64,000 bases of DNA from Pomacea canaliculata (GCF_003073045.1 NC_037599.1:6398247-6462246); one strand, 5' to 3'. Counted from the stretch's first letter, positions 1-47,944 are shown. Program-made: numbers and translations. The notes: generated by a model from the sequence alone, not told the origin.

Positions 1-347
1 GCTGCTAACATTTCCTGGGCATTGTCATGTGTAATCTCCAACTGCCCACTGTAGGCATAATCTATGACACGTTTCAAAGTCCATGGTGATACATCACTAA
101 AAGAGATTCGGACTTCCCTGCTTTCTTTTAAGTCACTAGTAAACATTGCTTGAAAATAAGGGCTACTGACAGCAAGCACATTTCGATGACAAGGAAACTC
201 TTCATGACCAACACACAAAATAGTGTCTGTAAAAAAACACTCACTTCTGAATGCATTCAGCTTGCTTAAAATTTCCCCTCCATAATCCTGATCTTGCAGA
301 AGGTAGCTACCCTGGTCAACTGTGGCTTCACTGTTGTTTCTAGCCAT
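1..347 (-). CDS. BTB-domain Kelch-like protein, N-terminal exon (partial)
   Basis: This is the first coding exon of a Kelch-like (KLHL) type protein, read on the minus strand from an ATG at 345-347 and running off the window at position 1 after 115 codons. After a variable 27-residue head, the translation is a classic BTB/POZ fold: the stretch TDTILCVGHEEFPCHRNVLA (about residues 40-59), then SSPYFQAMFTSDLKES, then the TLKRVIDYAYSG helix. BTB-Kelch proteins usually act as substrate adaptors for Cullin-3 ubiquitin ligases; that role is known for the family and inferred here. The BACK and Kelch parts would lie outside the window. The closest human relatives by eye are KLHL24 and KLHL38, but I cannot assign an orthologue. 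The start is the first in-frame ATG, directly before the BTB block. Confidence 0.88.
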   Translation of the reverse strand, partial: MARNNSEATVDQGSYLLQDQDYGGEILSKLNAFRSECFFTDTILCVGHEEFPCHRNVLAVSSPYFQAMFTSDLKESREVRISFSDVSPWTLKRVIDYAYSGQLEITHDNAQEMLA

Positions 348-1570
348 GTTCTCCTGACCTTGGCTCTTATCAGAATTTGGGAGGTGTAACTTCAATTTCA
401 ACTTTAAAGAAACCGACTGGTTTGAACTTTGAATTATCTACTTTCTGCATCAACAAAATACCGCCTAAATACTATGAGGTAAATGAACAACCTTTACGAC
501 GAGATCAACCTTCGCGTGATTGAGACGAGTGGTCGGAGTATCCACACGTTCCACTCCACTGCACCTATTTAAGTACATGTATCTGCCTTTACGACTTTCA
601 AAGTAAACATGTTGATTCGGTCACAGCCGTTCTGTTACTGTTTCATAAAAGGTATTCCATCCTCGCACGCACCAATTCGTTTCACATAAATGGATTATCT
701 GATCTAACGAGGGGGAAAAGCCCACAGTTCTTTTCAGGAAGATAATATTTATGGTACTTAGCATGCCTCTTCGCAGGAATCAAACTGCACGTCGAGTTCT
801 ATCACATCCACTCAACTTGGTCTACACGAGCACGTTTTTCATTAACCAAGTAGAAAGAGACGGACTATGGTTTATATGAAGCTTAGCATATCTGCTGCAG
901 TTTAACTCTCGTCTGCTACAGCTTTGCGATACGGAGGCATAATGGTACATCTGCAGCAAAACTGGAGGTTGTCAGCCAAGAATTTTTATTCTAGTAGCAA
1001 ATTAAAGCTACTCTCCACGCAAAAGGCCAGACAAGCAAAAGACTTAAGAGTACACAACAGAGTCATTTATCTGCTTCGCAGCACGAGTTTCTGGTCTGCG
1101 CCATGTTGGCCTGATCAAATGGGAAGTGTCATGACGTCAGACGGGATTCCCTTTCGTTTACTCTTCATGCCCTCGAGGCCATGTGATTTTGCGCGAATGC
1201 GAAAGGAATGATTGAGCAGGCTTGACAGGCGTGTACTCGAAACTTGTTTGCACATCGAAAGAGTCGTTTGTTAAATCTGGTTTTTGTTTGCATTGGGTAA
1301 ATTCCCGGCCAGTAGAACGTGCGTCATTGTCGCGACTTTTCGTTCTTTTGTGCTGACGTAATAGAACCGTGATTATCTTAATCCTCGCGAGCTTCTTGTC
1401 GATAATTTCTGTAAAATTGTTCCTTGCCATATTCATGACACGGCCTTTGACAAGCAATATATTTGGTACCATACATTCCACAATTTTTGGGGTAGATCTC
1501 TGCAAACCATAAACCGGTCTATATTTTATCAGCTGCATATATATATATGCTCCTTTTGATCGCATCGATG
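348..1570. other. Intergenic 5' flank of the BTB gene, no gene recognised
   Basis: This is upstream sequence of the minus-strand BTB gene, probably holding its 5' UTR and promoter. Open frames at 924-1211 (+) and 1158-1565 (-) overlap each other, have no recognisable domain and are not supported as genes. Several CpG-containing stretches (for example 480-560 and 1140-1200) make it slightly less AT-rich than the rest. I see no tRNA or other RNA gene. Confidence 0.5.
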
Positions 1571-1710
1571 GGTATTCAAATCAAATCAAAAATCAAAAAT
1601 CAAAACAGACTTTATTGTCTGCCCAGGAGGACAGAAATTTGTCTTTGCTCACATACCCATACAGACATTTAACACACAGTTAGGAGTAAAAGTGAGGAGT
1701 AAAATAGTGT
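1571..1710 (-). mobile_element. 3' tail of a Rex1/CR1-like LINE
   Basis: Read on the minus strand, this segment ends with a GACAATAAAGTCTG motif followed by repeats of a TTTTGAT-type unit, seen on the plus strand as repeated ATCAAA at 1576-1605. This is the form of a non-LTR retrotransposon 3' UTR and tail. A degenerate LINE ORF end lies on the same strand at 3330-3545, so both may belong to one element split by the insertion between them. Confidence 0.6.
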
Positions 1711-1729
1711 TGATTGCACCAGTCCATCA

Positions 1730-1845
1730 AGGCAGTGTATGTTTATCCTAACAACAAACCTTGGGTGACCAAGGGCCTAAAAGCACTGCTGAACAAAAAG
1801 AAACATTTGTTCATCACGGGCAGAAGCCCACGACAGAAGATTAGT
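1730..1845 (+). mobile_element. LINE coding fragment (endonuclease-RT linker)
   Basis: One plus-strand frame reads VYPNNKPWVTKGLKALLNKK. The N-x-KPW-[VM]-T-x-x-[LI]-K block is typical of the region between endonuclease and reverse transcriptase in Rex1/CR1-type LINEs. No long ORF remains. It is opposite in strand to the neighbouring LINE tail, so it is a separate insertion or rearranged debris. Confidence 0.5.
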
Positions 1846-1854
1846 ACATAGAGA

Positions 1855-3118
1855 GGACCATGATGCTATCCGTTGGGTGGGCAGAGGCTCTACGAGCATA
1901 CTAGTTAGTCCGCTTTCAGTAGTTGCCGGTGGACCAACGAGTGTCGACGAGATTGAAACAGAGGTCGAGTTAGCTCTCGCCATAAACCCGATGTGTCAGA
2001 ATGCGGCTCGTGGTTACATCTTGAGCTCTCTGGAGGGACCTGCCAGACGTCGAGTTATGATGCTTCCGCATGACGCAAGAGATACGCCGAGAAAGATCTT
2101 GGGTGTCCTAGTGGAGGCGTACGGCGAACGGAAAGACGTACGGCGAACGGAAAGAAAAACAGTGCCACAGCAACGTGAGGAGGTGGTCGACGAATACGCC
2201 GCGAAGCTCCAGAATTTAAGCAGGCGAGGTAGAAGGCGGCGCAGAGCGTCGAAGTGGCGGCGATTGACACCATCTCGGAGGACTGCAGCCCGACCGGTCA
2301 GGGAAAGTGACTGCCCCCGTCGTCCGTAACAGGATGACAGGGAAATAAAGTGTAGCTGGCCTGACTGGAAAGTGTCCGACGGCGGAGGTTGTCATTTATG
2401 GCAGTTGAGTGATGGCGTTGCTCGACACCGGCAGTGAGGTAACGACGGTCACTGACGAGTGGGCACGAGGGCACATACAGGACTTACAGCTAAAACAAAC
2501 TCAGGAGTGGCGGTGGTGGACATGTTTACGGCCAGCGTCTGAGGACGTTCCTATCCTGGTGGTCAAGGACCTGGTCGATGTGGTCACAAGTGAGCGCAGG
2601 AGGCGCGTGTCGCTTCTACTAGGGAAGAACGTCCTTGATCGGATAATGGACTCTACCGCAGATGTGGCGCAGGCAGTACAGGCAGCCGTGCATGAAGCTC
2701 ATCTTGAGAAGACATTGTCAACAAAAGGACTGGCTAGGGCCGCTGGCAACACGCCCGTTCCAGGATGCCAATGGGTCTGACGTCCACACCAGCCACTTTC
2801 CAGAGGTTAATGCAGACCACCATGCCGAACTGTTTAATTTCAGTCCTTCTTGTATACTCCAAGATAAAGGACATTCAACTGCGGGAGGCGCCATACCTTC
2901 AGGATGACGACAGTGAAGAGGAAACGCCAGGGTGGTATGCTACTCTTCCAAACCATCACCACAGAACTCTTGTGACAATGCCTGTGGTGCCAGAAGTAAC
3001 AGTGTCTGTGGTGTCAGATGACAGTACCAGAAATGACAGTCCCTATCGTGTCCGAACCGCGCAGATCGCAGCGACTTACCGCGAGACAGGCAACAAACTC
3101 GCACAAAGTGTAGGATGA
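1855..3118 (+). mobile_element. Degenerate Ty3/gypsy-type retrotransposon (gag, protease, RT remnants)
   Basis: The plus-strand frames give, in order, a gag-like segment (1877-2230, with an AARGYILSSLEGPARR-type block), an aspartic protease start with the catalytic LLDTGSEVTTV motif (about 2412-2450), a GKNVLDRI segment (about 2620-2645) typical of the end of the protease domain, and a reverse-transcriptase piece MGLTSTPATFQRLMQ (about 2768-2812). This order fits Ty3/gypsy pol. The frames are interrupted, the RT core is mostly missing, and no integrase or clear LTR pair is visible, so the copy is dead. The region is more GC-rich than its surroundings. Confidence 0.75.
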
Positions 3119-3329
3119 AACAGTTCGTGCGACGCTATGCCATGGCAATATGAATACCATGGATATATTTTTTAGTTGCGGTGATCGGTGACACCGTAGA
3201 TGACACGTACGCATTGATCAGTTGTTTATTTTGCTAATTGTTCATTTTTCTTCAACTTTACCGCGGCTGCGTCCAGAAAATGTCATTGACAAGAATGACA
3301 CACGAGGTGATGGCTGACAATAGATGTCA

Positions 3330-3545
3330 GCACTCACTCTTCTTCAGTCTCTGTTTGATTCCTCCTGAGTCCTTGTGCCTTTATTTAGGATGGTGATGGC
3401 TGCTGGCACGAAGGACCTCTGGTAGGCAGCTTTCCTTATGCGTGGTACCTTATAGCGCCTGCCTGAGGGCAACAGCTGGAAGCTAGTGTGGAGAGGGTGT
3501 TTCAGGTCCGAAATGATGTTATGTGCCATCCTTCTGACTGCATGA
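3330..3545 (-). mobile_element. C-terminal end of a Rex1/CR1-like LINE reverse transcriptase
   Basis: The minus-strand frame ends with LLPSGRRYKVPRIRKAAYQR and then SFVPAAITILN before a stop at 3344-3346. The LPSGRR and SFVP-x-AI-x-LLN pattern is the conserved C-terminus of Rex1/CR1-like LINE ORF2 proteins. Only about 60 codons remain, so this is a fragment. Confidence 0.75.
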
Positions 3546-3970
3546 AGGTACTATTATATAGTCAAACGTAATATATATGCTAATTGCCAGTTTGTAAAAC
3601 TAAAATTAGGAAAATGATATCTCTCAGAAGTGCCACTAGCTAAACTCCTGCTGATAATTAATTAAGTGATTTCACAAACGGGATTTTAGTTGCGAGTACT
3701 ATATATAGACTTATTTATATTTCAATAGATCCGATCACGGTCGATCGAGTTATAATTCTTCTTTAAGTGAATGATACAAATTACACGATCATGCGTGTTT
3801 TCAGAAACGTACATGGCAGAGGTCCTGAGATCGACATAGTAATCACGGATTTGTGATACGAAACCGTGGGCTGTGCCATCAAGCTTTTACGACCTCTGTA
3901 ACACACGACCTTTGTCAAAGGTTAAAGGTCAATACGAGAACGAGACTAGTGCGCGAAGTTCGAAGTCAAC
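3546..3970 (+). promoter_or_regulatory. Upstream region of the geminin gene
   Basis: This is the interval between the LINE debris and the geminin start codon. Two motifs stand out close to the ATG: AGGTTAAAGGTCA (3919-3931), a DR1 nuclear-receptor half-site pair, and GCGCGAAG (3951-3958), whose complement CTTCGCGC matches most of the E2F consensus. Vertebrate geminin is an E2F target. Whether either site is used here is inference. I see no TATA box at a clear position. Confidence 0.4.
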
Positions 3971-6900
3971 ATGTCCGCCGCAAGAGATTTTATTGCTCCA
4001 CCAAGAGATCATTCTACCCCAAAACATTCGTCTAAATTGTGTGCAGAACAAAATGAGGTAATAAATGAGTAAACAAGTTTCTTTTAATCTCACTTTCATG
4101 AAAAAGGGCTTTTAAAAAAAGGAAATAGATAATGAACAGCTGAAGACATTCATGTTTAATTGGTTGTTTTGTTCAGAATAATTTCGATCGCCAACTAACC
4201 TTTAATGTAAGACACAAAAATACATTTTAAATATTATCATATTATGTCAAAACTCCTTTAAAGAAAGGTATTGCGTCTGTTCATAATCTGTGGTGACCCT
4301 TTCAGGATCACAGATCAAAGAAAGTTTGTACTTCTGAATTCTATACGTTATATGCATCGTTGTATTGCTGCTTAGCTATATATTTTGACACACATGCTGT
4401 ATGTGTAACAACTAACAAATCATACGCTGTTCTTAAAACTAGATTTGAGTGAAAAAAAAAAGTTAACGTCCACAGTTTGTATAGCTTTCAGTTGTTTTCA
4501 GCATGCTCTTATTAATTTGCCAGGAACACAGTCAGAGAAAATCACTGCAGACTTTGCAGCCATCAGCTTCAAATGACAATGCACTGGTTGGCACAAAAGG
4601 GCCTCATGTGAGGATGCACCTTGCTATCTTATCAGCTGTATAATTGTCCAGTTTGTTTGCATTGTTTTAATAATGTCGTACAACAAGTATTTAGTTCTCA
4701 CCAGGTTAAATGGCTTTCAGTTTCATTTTCAGGAAAGTTAAACAAAGTACAGGGGGTCCTCGACTTATGACGTTGTTCTGTTCCTACGTTGCATAGTAAA
4801 CCGATTTTCACTGTAAGTCAGCGGTCCGGTGGCGCAACGGTTAGCGCCTGTCACCAATACAGTGAAGGTTGGCTGCCCTGAGTTCATTTCTCGTCTCGGG
4901 CACGCTGTTCTTTCTCTGCACGTGGCATCTGTTTACAGGGCTGGCTGCTTGCCGTAATATAGCCTTAGCTGCTGACACAGCGTAAAACACCAATTCCCCC
5001 CCCCCCCCCTTCACTGTAAGTTGGAACATACATACATACTTTACGTAAATATCATACTATAAGCACTTATCCTAACACCTATCCTAACACAGTAATTATC
5101 TAAAAACAAAGCAGTCCCTAGCCATGTAACCATGTATTCTTCCGCCGCGCACACCAAACATGAAGTTTGTGTTACGTTTACAACGCAAGACCACTTATGT
5201 TGAAACAAGGCTTTATAAAGTAAATAGGAGATGTTTCGTAACCATGAAACATCGTAACTCGGGTCTGACGTAACCCGAGGACCTCCTGTAGTCTGTAATT
5301 TTGGCTGTAGTTACACAGTATAGCTAATACAAACATTTAGATAGTAGTTGTACATGATGCTACTGAGAAGTTTAAAATCCTGCTAAGCTGCTTAGACTAT
5401 TAAAATTAGAGCAAATATTTACATGGCAAAGCTTTTGCTGTAATTTATCAAGTCAGGAAAGGCCAGCAAAAGCTTGGAGAAGTCTAGGCCCAAAATCAAG
5501 TTAACTCACGGTCCTGTCAAGGTTTTTTATGATGAAGATGTTCCTGCCACATGTGAAAGAAAACCGTCAACAGAAGCCAAGGAAACACAAACAGATGACA
5601 GTTTGTTAGAAGAGCTGATTCAAGAACGACTGTCTCAGAAGAAGATGGGACATTCTTCTATAGAAGAAGACCCTGAAGATGAAGCTTACAGACTTATGGT
5701 CAAAGGTACTGTTTCCTTATTTAATGCTAAGGGTTTGTTACTCTACTTCAAGAAATCTGCTTCTTGTGTAAAATGCCATTAGCTGTATTTACCTTTAATA
5801 GACTGCACAATATGAAGCACACAAATACCAATTATGTAGCTGAAAGGCACAAATACAAGCAGCCAAAATTGTATTATTTAGTTTGGTTTATTCTTTGCTG
5901 CTCTTCTGAGGAGCATAGGGCCGCAAAAAATGTACCGTTTAACTATTTGCAATTGTTTTCTCAAGACCATGTTTGTCACAGTGCACATATTCGAACATCT
6001 GAAGTAAACAATCTTTTTTATTTTCAATCTTTGCTCCTTTTCAGAACCTGTTCCTGACAGCTACTGGAAAGAAATAGCAGAGCAGAGGAGAGTGGCTCTC
6101 AATGAAACACTAGAAGAAAATAAGTCTGTAAGTGGCATTTTATTCCCTTGAACTCTCCTTACCCCTACATCGAAGACAATCCAGCAGTGATTTGCTTAGT
6201 CGTCTTGTCAGAAAACCTGTGACAGAGGGCTTGATTATAGTTGCTGTCAAAGGGAAGAGATAAAGGGGACATAGTAAGAGGGTATTAATGACTGTTTACA
6301 GTGTGGCCAGATACAGCAGGTATCACATTAAAATAGCATAATCTTCTATAGCTACTTTCAGGGGCACTCTGCACAATACTACAGCTAGAGGAATTGTAAT
6401 AACAGTTTAGATTTTAAATAGTCATGTAATCATAGATTATAAATTGTTATCCTTGTATTTTATTAGTAGGTATTAGTTTTATAATTTATGAAACGCTTAA
6501 ACGAAGACCCTGATAGAAAAACTTTAAAAATAGTAGAATGGTTTCACACATTTATGACCTCTTGATTTCTTAGGCTCTTGTGCTTCCCTAATATTTTATG
6601 CAGTAATTGTTGAGACACTTAAACAGGCACCTCACAACAAAGGTGAGATGTTTTCTGAAACTTATTTTTGTTCAGTTGCACAGTGAAGTTGAGTCATTGA
6701 GAGAAGAAAATGAAAAGCTGTCAGAGTTGACCAGCCAAGCTGATTATCTGTCTTCCTTATTGCAGGTGAGCAATCATCGCAATTAAACTTCAGTATTCAA
6801 ACTTCCACTGTCCTAATTCCCACCATAATGCATGGGGTTTTCTCCTACACTACCCCACTGTTAAACCATTAAATTATAAGCCATTAGCTTCTGCTATAAT

Positions 6901-7602
6901 GAATAACAGCCAGAAATTTGTTCTGAAAAATATATTTGTGTGGAGCATGGATGGGTGTGTGCTCATCTGTGTTGTAACTATGCCTGTGGAGAGTAGTTTG
7001 AATGGAGTCTCATTCTGCATGCTAAATGCATGTGGATATAGGTGGGAGGCATGATGCATAGATTACCTGCAAATTAGCCTCAAGTTGCATGTTGATTCTG
7101 AATCTTTGTTGTGTAAATATTTTTACCATAAACCTCCACGATGTGGCTGCCATATTTTGCCCCTGCCTGCATCACCTACTTGCTTCCTATCATTGCTTTA
7201 TTATAAACTAACAATTTATATTGTGCTGTTCAGGGGAAGTAGATAAGATGATTATTTTCATACAAATAATGATAAAAAGATTCCTCTTATCCCAAGCATT
7301 TTCTGGACATTGTTTAGAGATGAGTATATGTATTTCTTAATGATTTTATGCATAGTGTGTACACATGCTTGTGTGTTTGTGAGCATGCACAATATAAATT
7401 TGCAATATAATATTGCAAATCTGTTTACTTGCAGTCGGTAGTGTCAGATGAGGGAAGTGAAGAAAGCCAAAATCCATCTTTGGATGTGGAGAGCAACCAG
7501 GTGAATGCAACTGAGGTGAAATCCAAAAGTGAGTCAAGGAGACAGGATGATGGTGGGGATTTTGTGTCTTGTGGACAGGATGAACCTGTTGAAAAGACGT
7601 GA
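3971..7602 (+). CDS. GMNN: Geminin (DNA replication licensing inhibitor)
   Basis: Six exons: 3971-4057, 4524-4607, 5453-5705, 6045-6127, 6676-6765, 7435-7602. They total 765 nt (254 aa) with matching phases and GT-AG introns. Geminin binds CDT1 to block re-licensing of replication origins in S/G2 and is degraded by APC/C in mitosis (family knowledge). Exon 2 carries RKSLQTLQPSAS (from residue 34), an RxxL destruction box in the expected place and context. Exon 4 gives PDSYWKEIAEQRRVALNETL, the diagnostic CDT1-binding entry to the coiled coil. The coiled coil continues through exon 5 (to about residue 199). The C-terminus is acidic. The protein is longer than human geminin (209 aa), mostly through exon 3, an acidic linker. 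The ATG in exon 1 is the only start that joins in phase. The acceptor of exon 3 (TTTATCAAG) is weak; it was chosen because it keeps phase 0. Confidence 0.9.
4816..5009 (+). repeat. tRNA-derived SINE with C-rich tail, 12-bp target duplication
   Basis: The head has a pol III A-box-like segment (GGTGGCGCAACGGTTAGCGC) and a degenerate B box (GAGTTCATTTC). The 3' end reads GTAAAACACCAATT and then a run of C (4996-5009). The element is flanked by the 12-bp direct repeat TTCACTGTAAGT at 4807-4818 and 5010-5021, so both ends are real. It lies in geminin intron 2. The same family occurs at 63830-64000 (-), and its head at 36716-36850. Confidence 0.85.
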
Positions 7603-7772
7603 ACGTTTTAAGTTGGATGTAGAAGTCATATTAACTGACCCCTTTCCTGAAGATTTTGTATCATTTACACTGCTGGTTTGTAAACTATTTCAGTGTGGAT
7701 GCAACACCAAGCTAGATTTATTCCAAATTTCCTTGATTTTTATCTAACCCAAATTGTGCTTTTTAATCATGA

Positions 7773-7910
7773 AATAAAGTCATCTAGGACTCTAGGTGGT
7801 AAAAATATTTTTGTTCTTTTGTGAATCAAATGATCATATTTTAAAAACTTGTCCTTTTTATGAATTACACATCAGCTGACTTCAAGAGTAATGTTTGTTC
7901 CAGCAATAAA
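7773..7910 (+). terminator. Candidate poly(A) signals of geminin
   Basis: Two AATAAA hexamers follow the geminin stop codon, at 7773-7778 and 7905-7910. Either could define the 3' end, giving a 3' UTR of about 0.2 or 0.3 kb. Cleavage sites are not determined. Confidence 0.5.
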
Positions 7911-10900
7911 ATGATCATTGGCACTTTCATTTACTCTAATGGATTTAAATGAATTTGCTTGATAAGGTTAAAGAAAATCCCAAGCAAATCCTTGCCAAGT
8001 TAGTTACTAATGATAGCATGCTACACAAGTATCATATGCTCGCCCTTTAAAACTTACACATTTGCATATGAATACACACAAATCATAGTACCTAAATTCT
8101 TTCTGCCTCCTAATATATGCAGTATAAATGGCATGTTGAGATGTTACTAAAAATAAGCACAGCTACCACCACTTGAACCATGGAGGTATGGTGCTTTAGT
8201 TAGCAGGCTTTATAGTTTTACACCTCAAATAAAAAAATATTGAGTTTCTTTGCAAAAAAACAAAAACAAAGAAATGGTAGGCACAAAAAGCCAACAAAAA
8301 AAAAAAACTGGCACAAAGAATAACCAAAATTTAATGCACACAGAAGATGGATTACTTGCTTTAATCATCCAATACTTATTTTCCATGTAACAAAGTTCTG
8401 CTGCTTCAGCATACATCTGCAACAACATTCAGTGGGACAGAAGCTGCAGCTTTCACAACTAGGCCAGAATCATGTCTTCACAACGAAACTCATTTAAGAT
8501 TGATATAACAAGTAAAACACACAAACTCCAATGTTGCCGGACAGAGGTGTTTGCATTTGTCTTTAATTATACAGTTTGAAGTACACTTGCATCTTGCAGC
8601 TGCTTGACAAGCACACAAGGCAACATCTCATTTAGACCAGACATGACAAAATGCGATTCTTGTTGCAGAACTTGCTTCAGGTGAGCAGCTTGTCCTGAAA
8701 GAACTCACTGAAAGTGAAAGCTCCTGAAAATGTTCCTCACTACATCTCTTGTTGAGCAAGAGTGGAGGTTTTTTTCTTTCTGTATGAGAGAAAATGATTT
8801 CTGCAACACTGAGAATGATTACATCTGGTAAAATTTAAAGAATAAAAAAAAGAGATGTCATCATGCTATTTTGAACCAGTATTTACAGCATACACATCCT
8901 GGGCAAATATACAGCTCTTGACAATCCACATCATAAATACACAGACAATTTGACAGCAAGAGTGTACTTGTATATCACAAAGCTTGTTAAGATGCTGTTA
9001 GCACTGCTGTGGATAACAGAAATACTCTTTCGACTGGGTGAGTTGTGACAATTTTTTCAACTGCACAGTGACTGCATCCCAGCATGCTCTTGGATTATTA
9101 TATATTAAGAGTTTTATTTTATTTCTCTAGTATGAAGTTTTTAATGTCTTATGTGCTGTGATGCTTAATCAAATAAAGTCTCTTTCAAATATTAAGGATA
9201 ATAATTATTCAGTTAAGCTAAAGCCCTTTAAAATAATCATGTAAGTTTAAGAGAATATCGTGCATACCAAAAAACATAAGCTGTTTTTTGGGTGCAGTAA
9301 GTGTTGGCCATGATATGATGAACATAGTGAAAAAGGGAAAATGTCCACCTCATCTGTCACATACCAGTCCAAATTGTTCTATCAACAAAGCCTCTAGGAC
9401 GTTTGCCAACACAATCCATATAAAAAAACCCACGAAACAGAAACAAAAATATATTTTGATAAAGATAAAAATGACAACTTTCACTAACTTCCACATTTGA
9501 TCCACTTCAAACACAAGAAGCTTGCTACCACAATCTTGAATTGCACCATAAAGGTGCAAGAAACTTAACTGAAGTCTATCCCTTAGTATTTCAAATACAT
9601 AAATTGCAATAAAGTTTTAATACTGTTGATAGTTTAGGAATCAACAACAAAATGTTCTATTTTAAACAGTGGAATTTGAGATCAATTATTAAAGGTAAAA
9701 TACCCTTCTCCCTATATATGGCTAGTAGCTGACAAGTTGAGAATTGAATTTCCATCTTCCAATCAGAACCATGTGCATCAAAATAAAAAGCAGCAGCCAA
9801 CATTAAGAAGGCTTTTTAAACCCCTCTGTTTGATTTTTATTTATTGACCATTACTTAACTGCACATAATACACTTCTGCTAAATGAAAGTAAACCTTATG
9901 CTGGATGTTCAAAATGACTAACACATTCAGTCTCTTATAAATACATGCGAAACAAGGGTGGTAAACAAGACTACAATAAACCTGTATTCTCCCATAAGGG
10001 TTCTAAACTAAATTTTTTTGACTCATTCTTGAAAGTGAAACTAACACAAACTATTGTGTTCAACTAAACTCTTCTATAAAATTCACTGCTTCTCGCTAGT
10101 CTGAAAATTTCTCAAGCCCATATTAAAATGATTACAAACTAGCTGAAATATGTTATTCCCCACACAAGTCACACCAAAATGATAAGGTGATAAATGGACT
10201 AATCTTTTATTATCCTAATTTTGCATTTTTTTCTTTGTTTCTTCTAATGTTTTATTTAACAATTTATCCACAGAGCTCATTAGAAGAAATACAAAGATTT
10301 TTTTTTTTAATACTCAGGGCCTGCTGAAACCTAAGTTGATCTCTAAGAACACACTCCAGTTATTAACAAGAAGCTCAATTCAAGATTAAAAGCTTCGAGA
10401 ATTTGGTAAGAAATGGTTAAAGCTGCATTGCCAGATAGTGATAAAATATCTAAACAAAACAATCTACAATGAAAACAGGTCATTGAAAGATGTGCTGGAC
10501 TGCAGAGCAAGTCTGGCTCAAAGCAGAAAAAGGACAAGAATTTCTGCAATAGCGCCAAGGCATGCAACAAACACACACACACTCCCCTGCTGACAAAATG
10601 TTTCAAGCAAAATAAAAAAATATTTTAAAAAATCCAAAAAAATCCCAGCAAAACAAACAAAAAATGCTGCTGCATGTTCCCATGGGTTAGGCTATCAGAA
10701 GTGTACCACAAAAACCCAACAAAATAACTTTTCTGGATGTAAAAATTAGTACAAGATGCCTAAGTGGAAGATTTTACTATGAAGACAGTTGCAACTACCC
10801 CACCCAATAATAAAATGGAGGGGGGGAATGTTTTGATCAGGAAATGAGTTATATTTTCAAGTACAGGCTGGCACTTAAAAAAAAAAAAAAAAGGCTGTAT

Positions 10901-11156
10901 GAAACATGGATCTCTCCAATCACAGTCTGAAATGTGCAAACAAACTACAGAACATTCACACATCTCCCCAGATACAGCATACAAATCCCAACAAAGTTCC
11001 ATAAAGTTAAAAACATTTACAAGCAAAAAAAATATCAAAATATACTTTGTTATAACAACCACTATGACTGTTGACTGCATTACGCAAAATAAATGCACAA
11101 AGTCCCTGGCAAATAGGCGAACTCCCAGCAAATTTGAATTATTTTGCATTTTTGTG
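7911..11156. other. Gene-poor interval between geminin and the ARF-GEF 3' end
   Basis: This is AT-rich sequence with no coding exon that I recognise on either strand. Part must be the 3' UTR of the minus-strand ARF-GEF. Short A-rich runs (around 8250-8310, 10620-10660, 10877-10892) and an AC repeat at 10570-10583 are present. Open frames in this stretch have no domain and no splice context. Confidence 0.5.
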
Positions 11157-39678
<28,522 letters not shown>

Positions 39679-39966
39679 CGATGCTGCAGTATGACATCCA
39701 TCCGTAAGAAAACCGAATACCCAGTGCACTTTCTACATCACCGTGTGCACTCTACGTATTTACCGTATCATTGACATCCGCCATGCTGGAGTCACGTGAC
39801 TAATGATGCAGCGTGAGGCAATTGAATACTTTTGTTACTGAAAATTAAACAGTTCGCATAATATTTATTTGGAAAACTGATATCGTATTTATGGAGAAAG
39901 TTAACCATAGGAATTTATTTTGTGTTATTTTCCGCGGGCCATTAGGTGCTGCGTGCCAATTTAAAG
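39679..39966. promoter_or_regulatory. Divergent promoter shared by ARF-GEF and CSN5
   Basis: Only 288 bp separate the first in-frame ARF-GEF ATG (minus) from the CSN5 ATG (plus), so both 5' UTRs and core promoters must lie here. The perfect 10-bp palindrome GTCACGTGAC at 39791-39800 is an E-box of the USF/TFEB (CLEAR) class. A CCGCGGGCCA stretch lies near 39932. No TATA box is evident. Shared regulation is inference. Confidence 0.6.
39752..39784 (-). promoter_or_regulatory. Upstream ORF of the ARF-GEF mRNA
   Basis: A 10-codon ORF (MADVNDTVNT, then stop) lies 74 bases before the ARF-GEF start. A second short ORF follows, whose TGA overlaps the first in-frame ATG at 39678 in an ATGA arrangement. 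If the transcript starts above 39784, both could lower or tune translation. Transcript start is unknown. Confidence 0.4.

Positions 39967-47944
<7,978 letters not shown>

Noticed and set aside
4816..4900. tRNA gene
   Set aside because: A and B box-like motifs are present here and at 36716, 62011 and 63952, but no cloverleaf with paired acceptor stem can be drawn, and target duplications show that they are SINEs.
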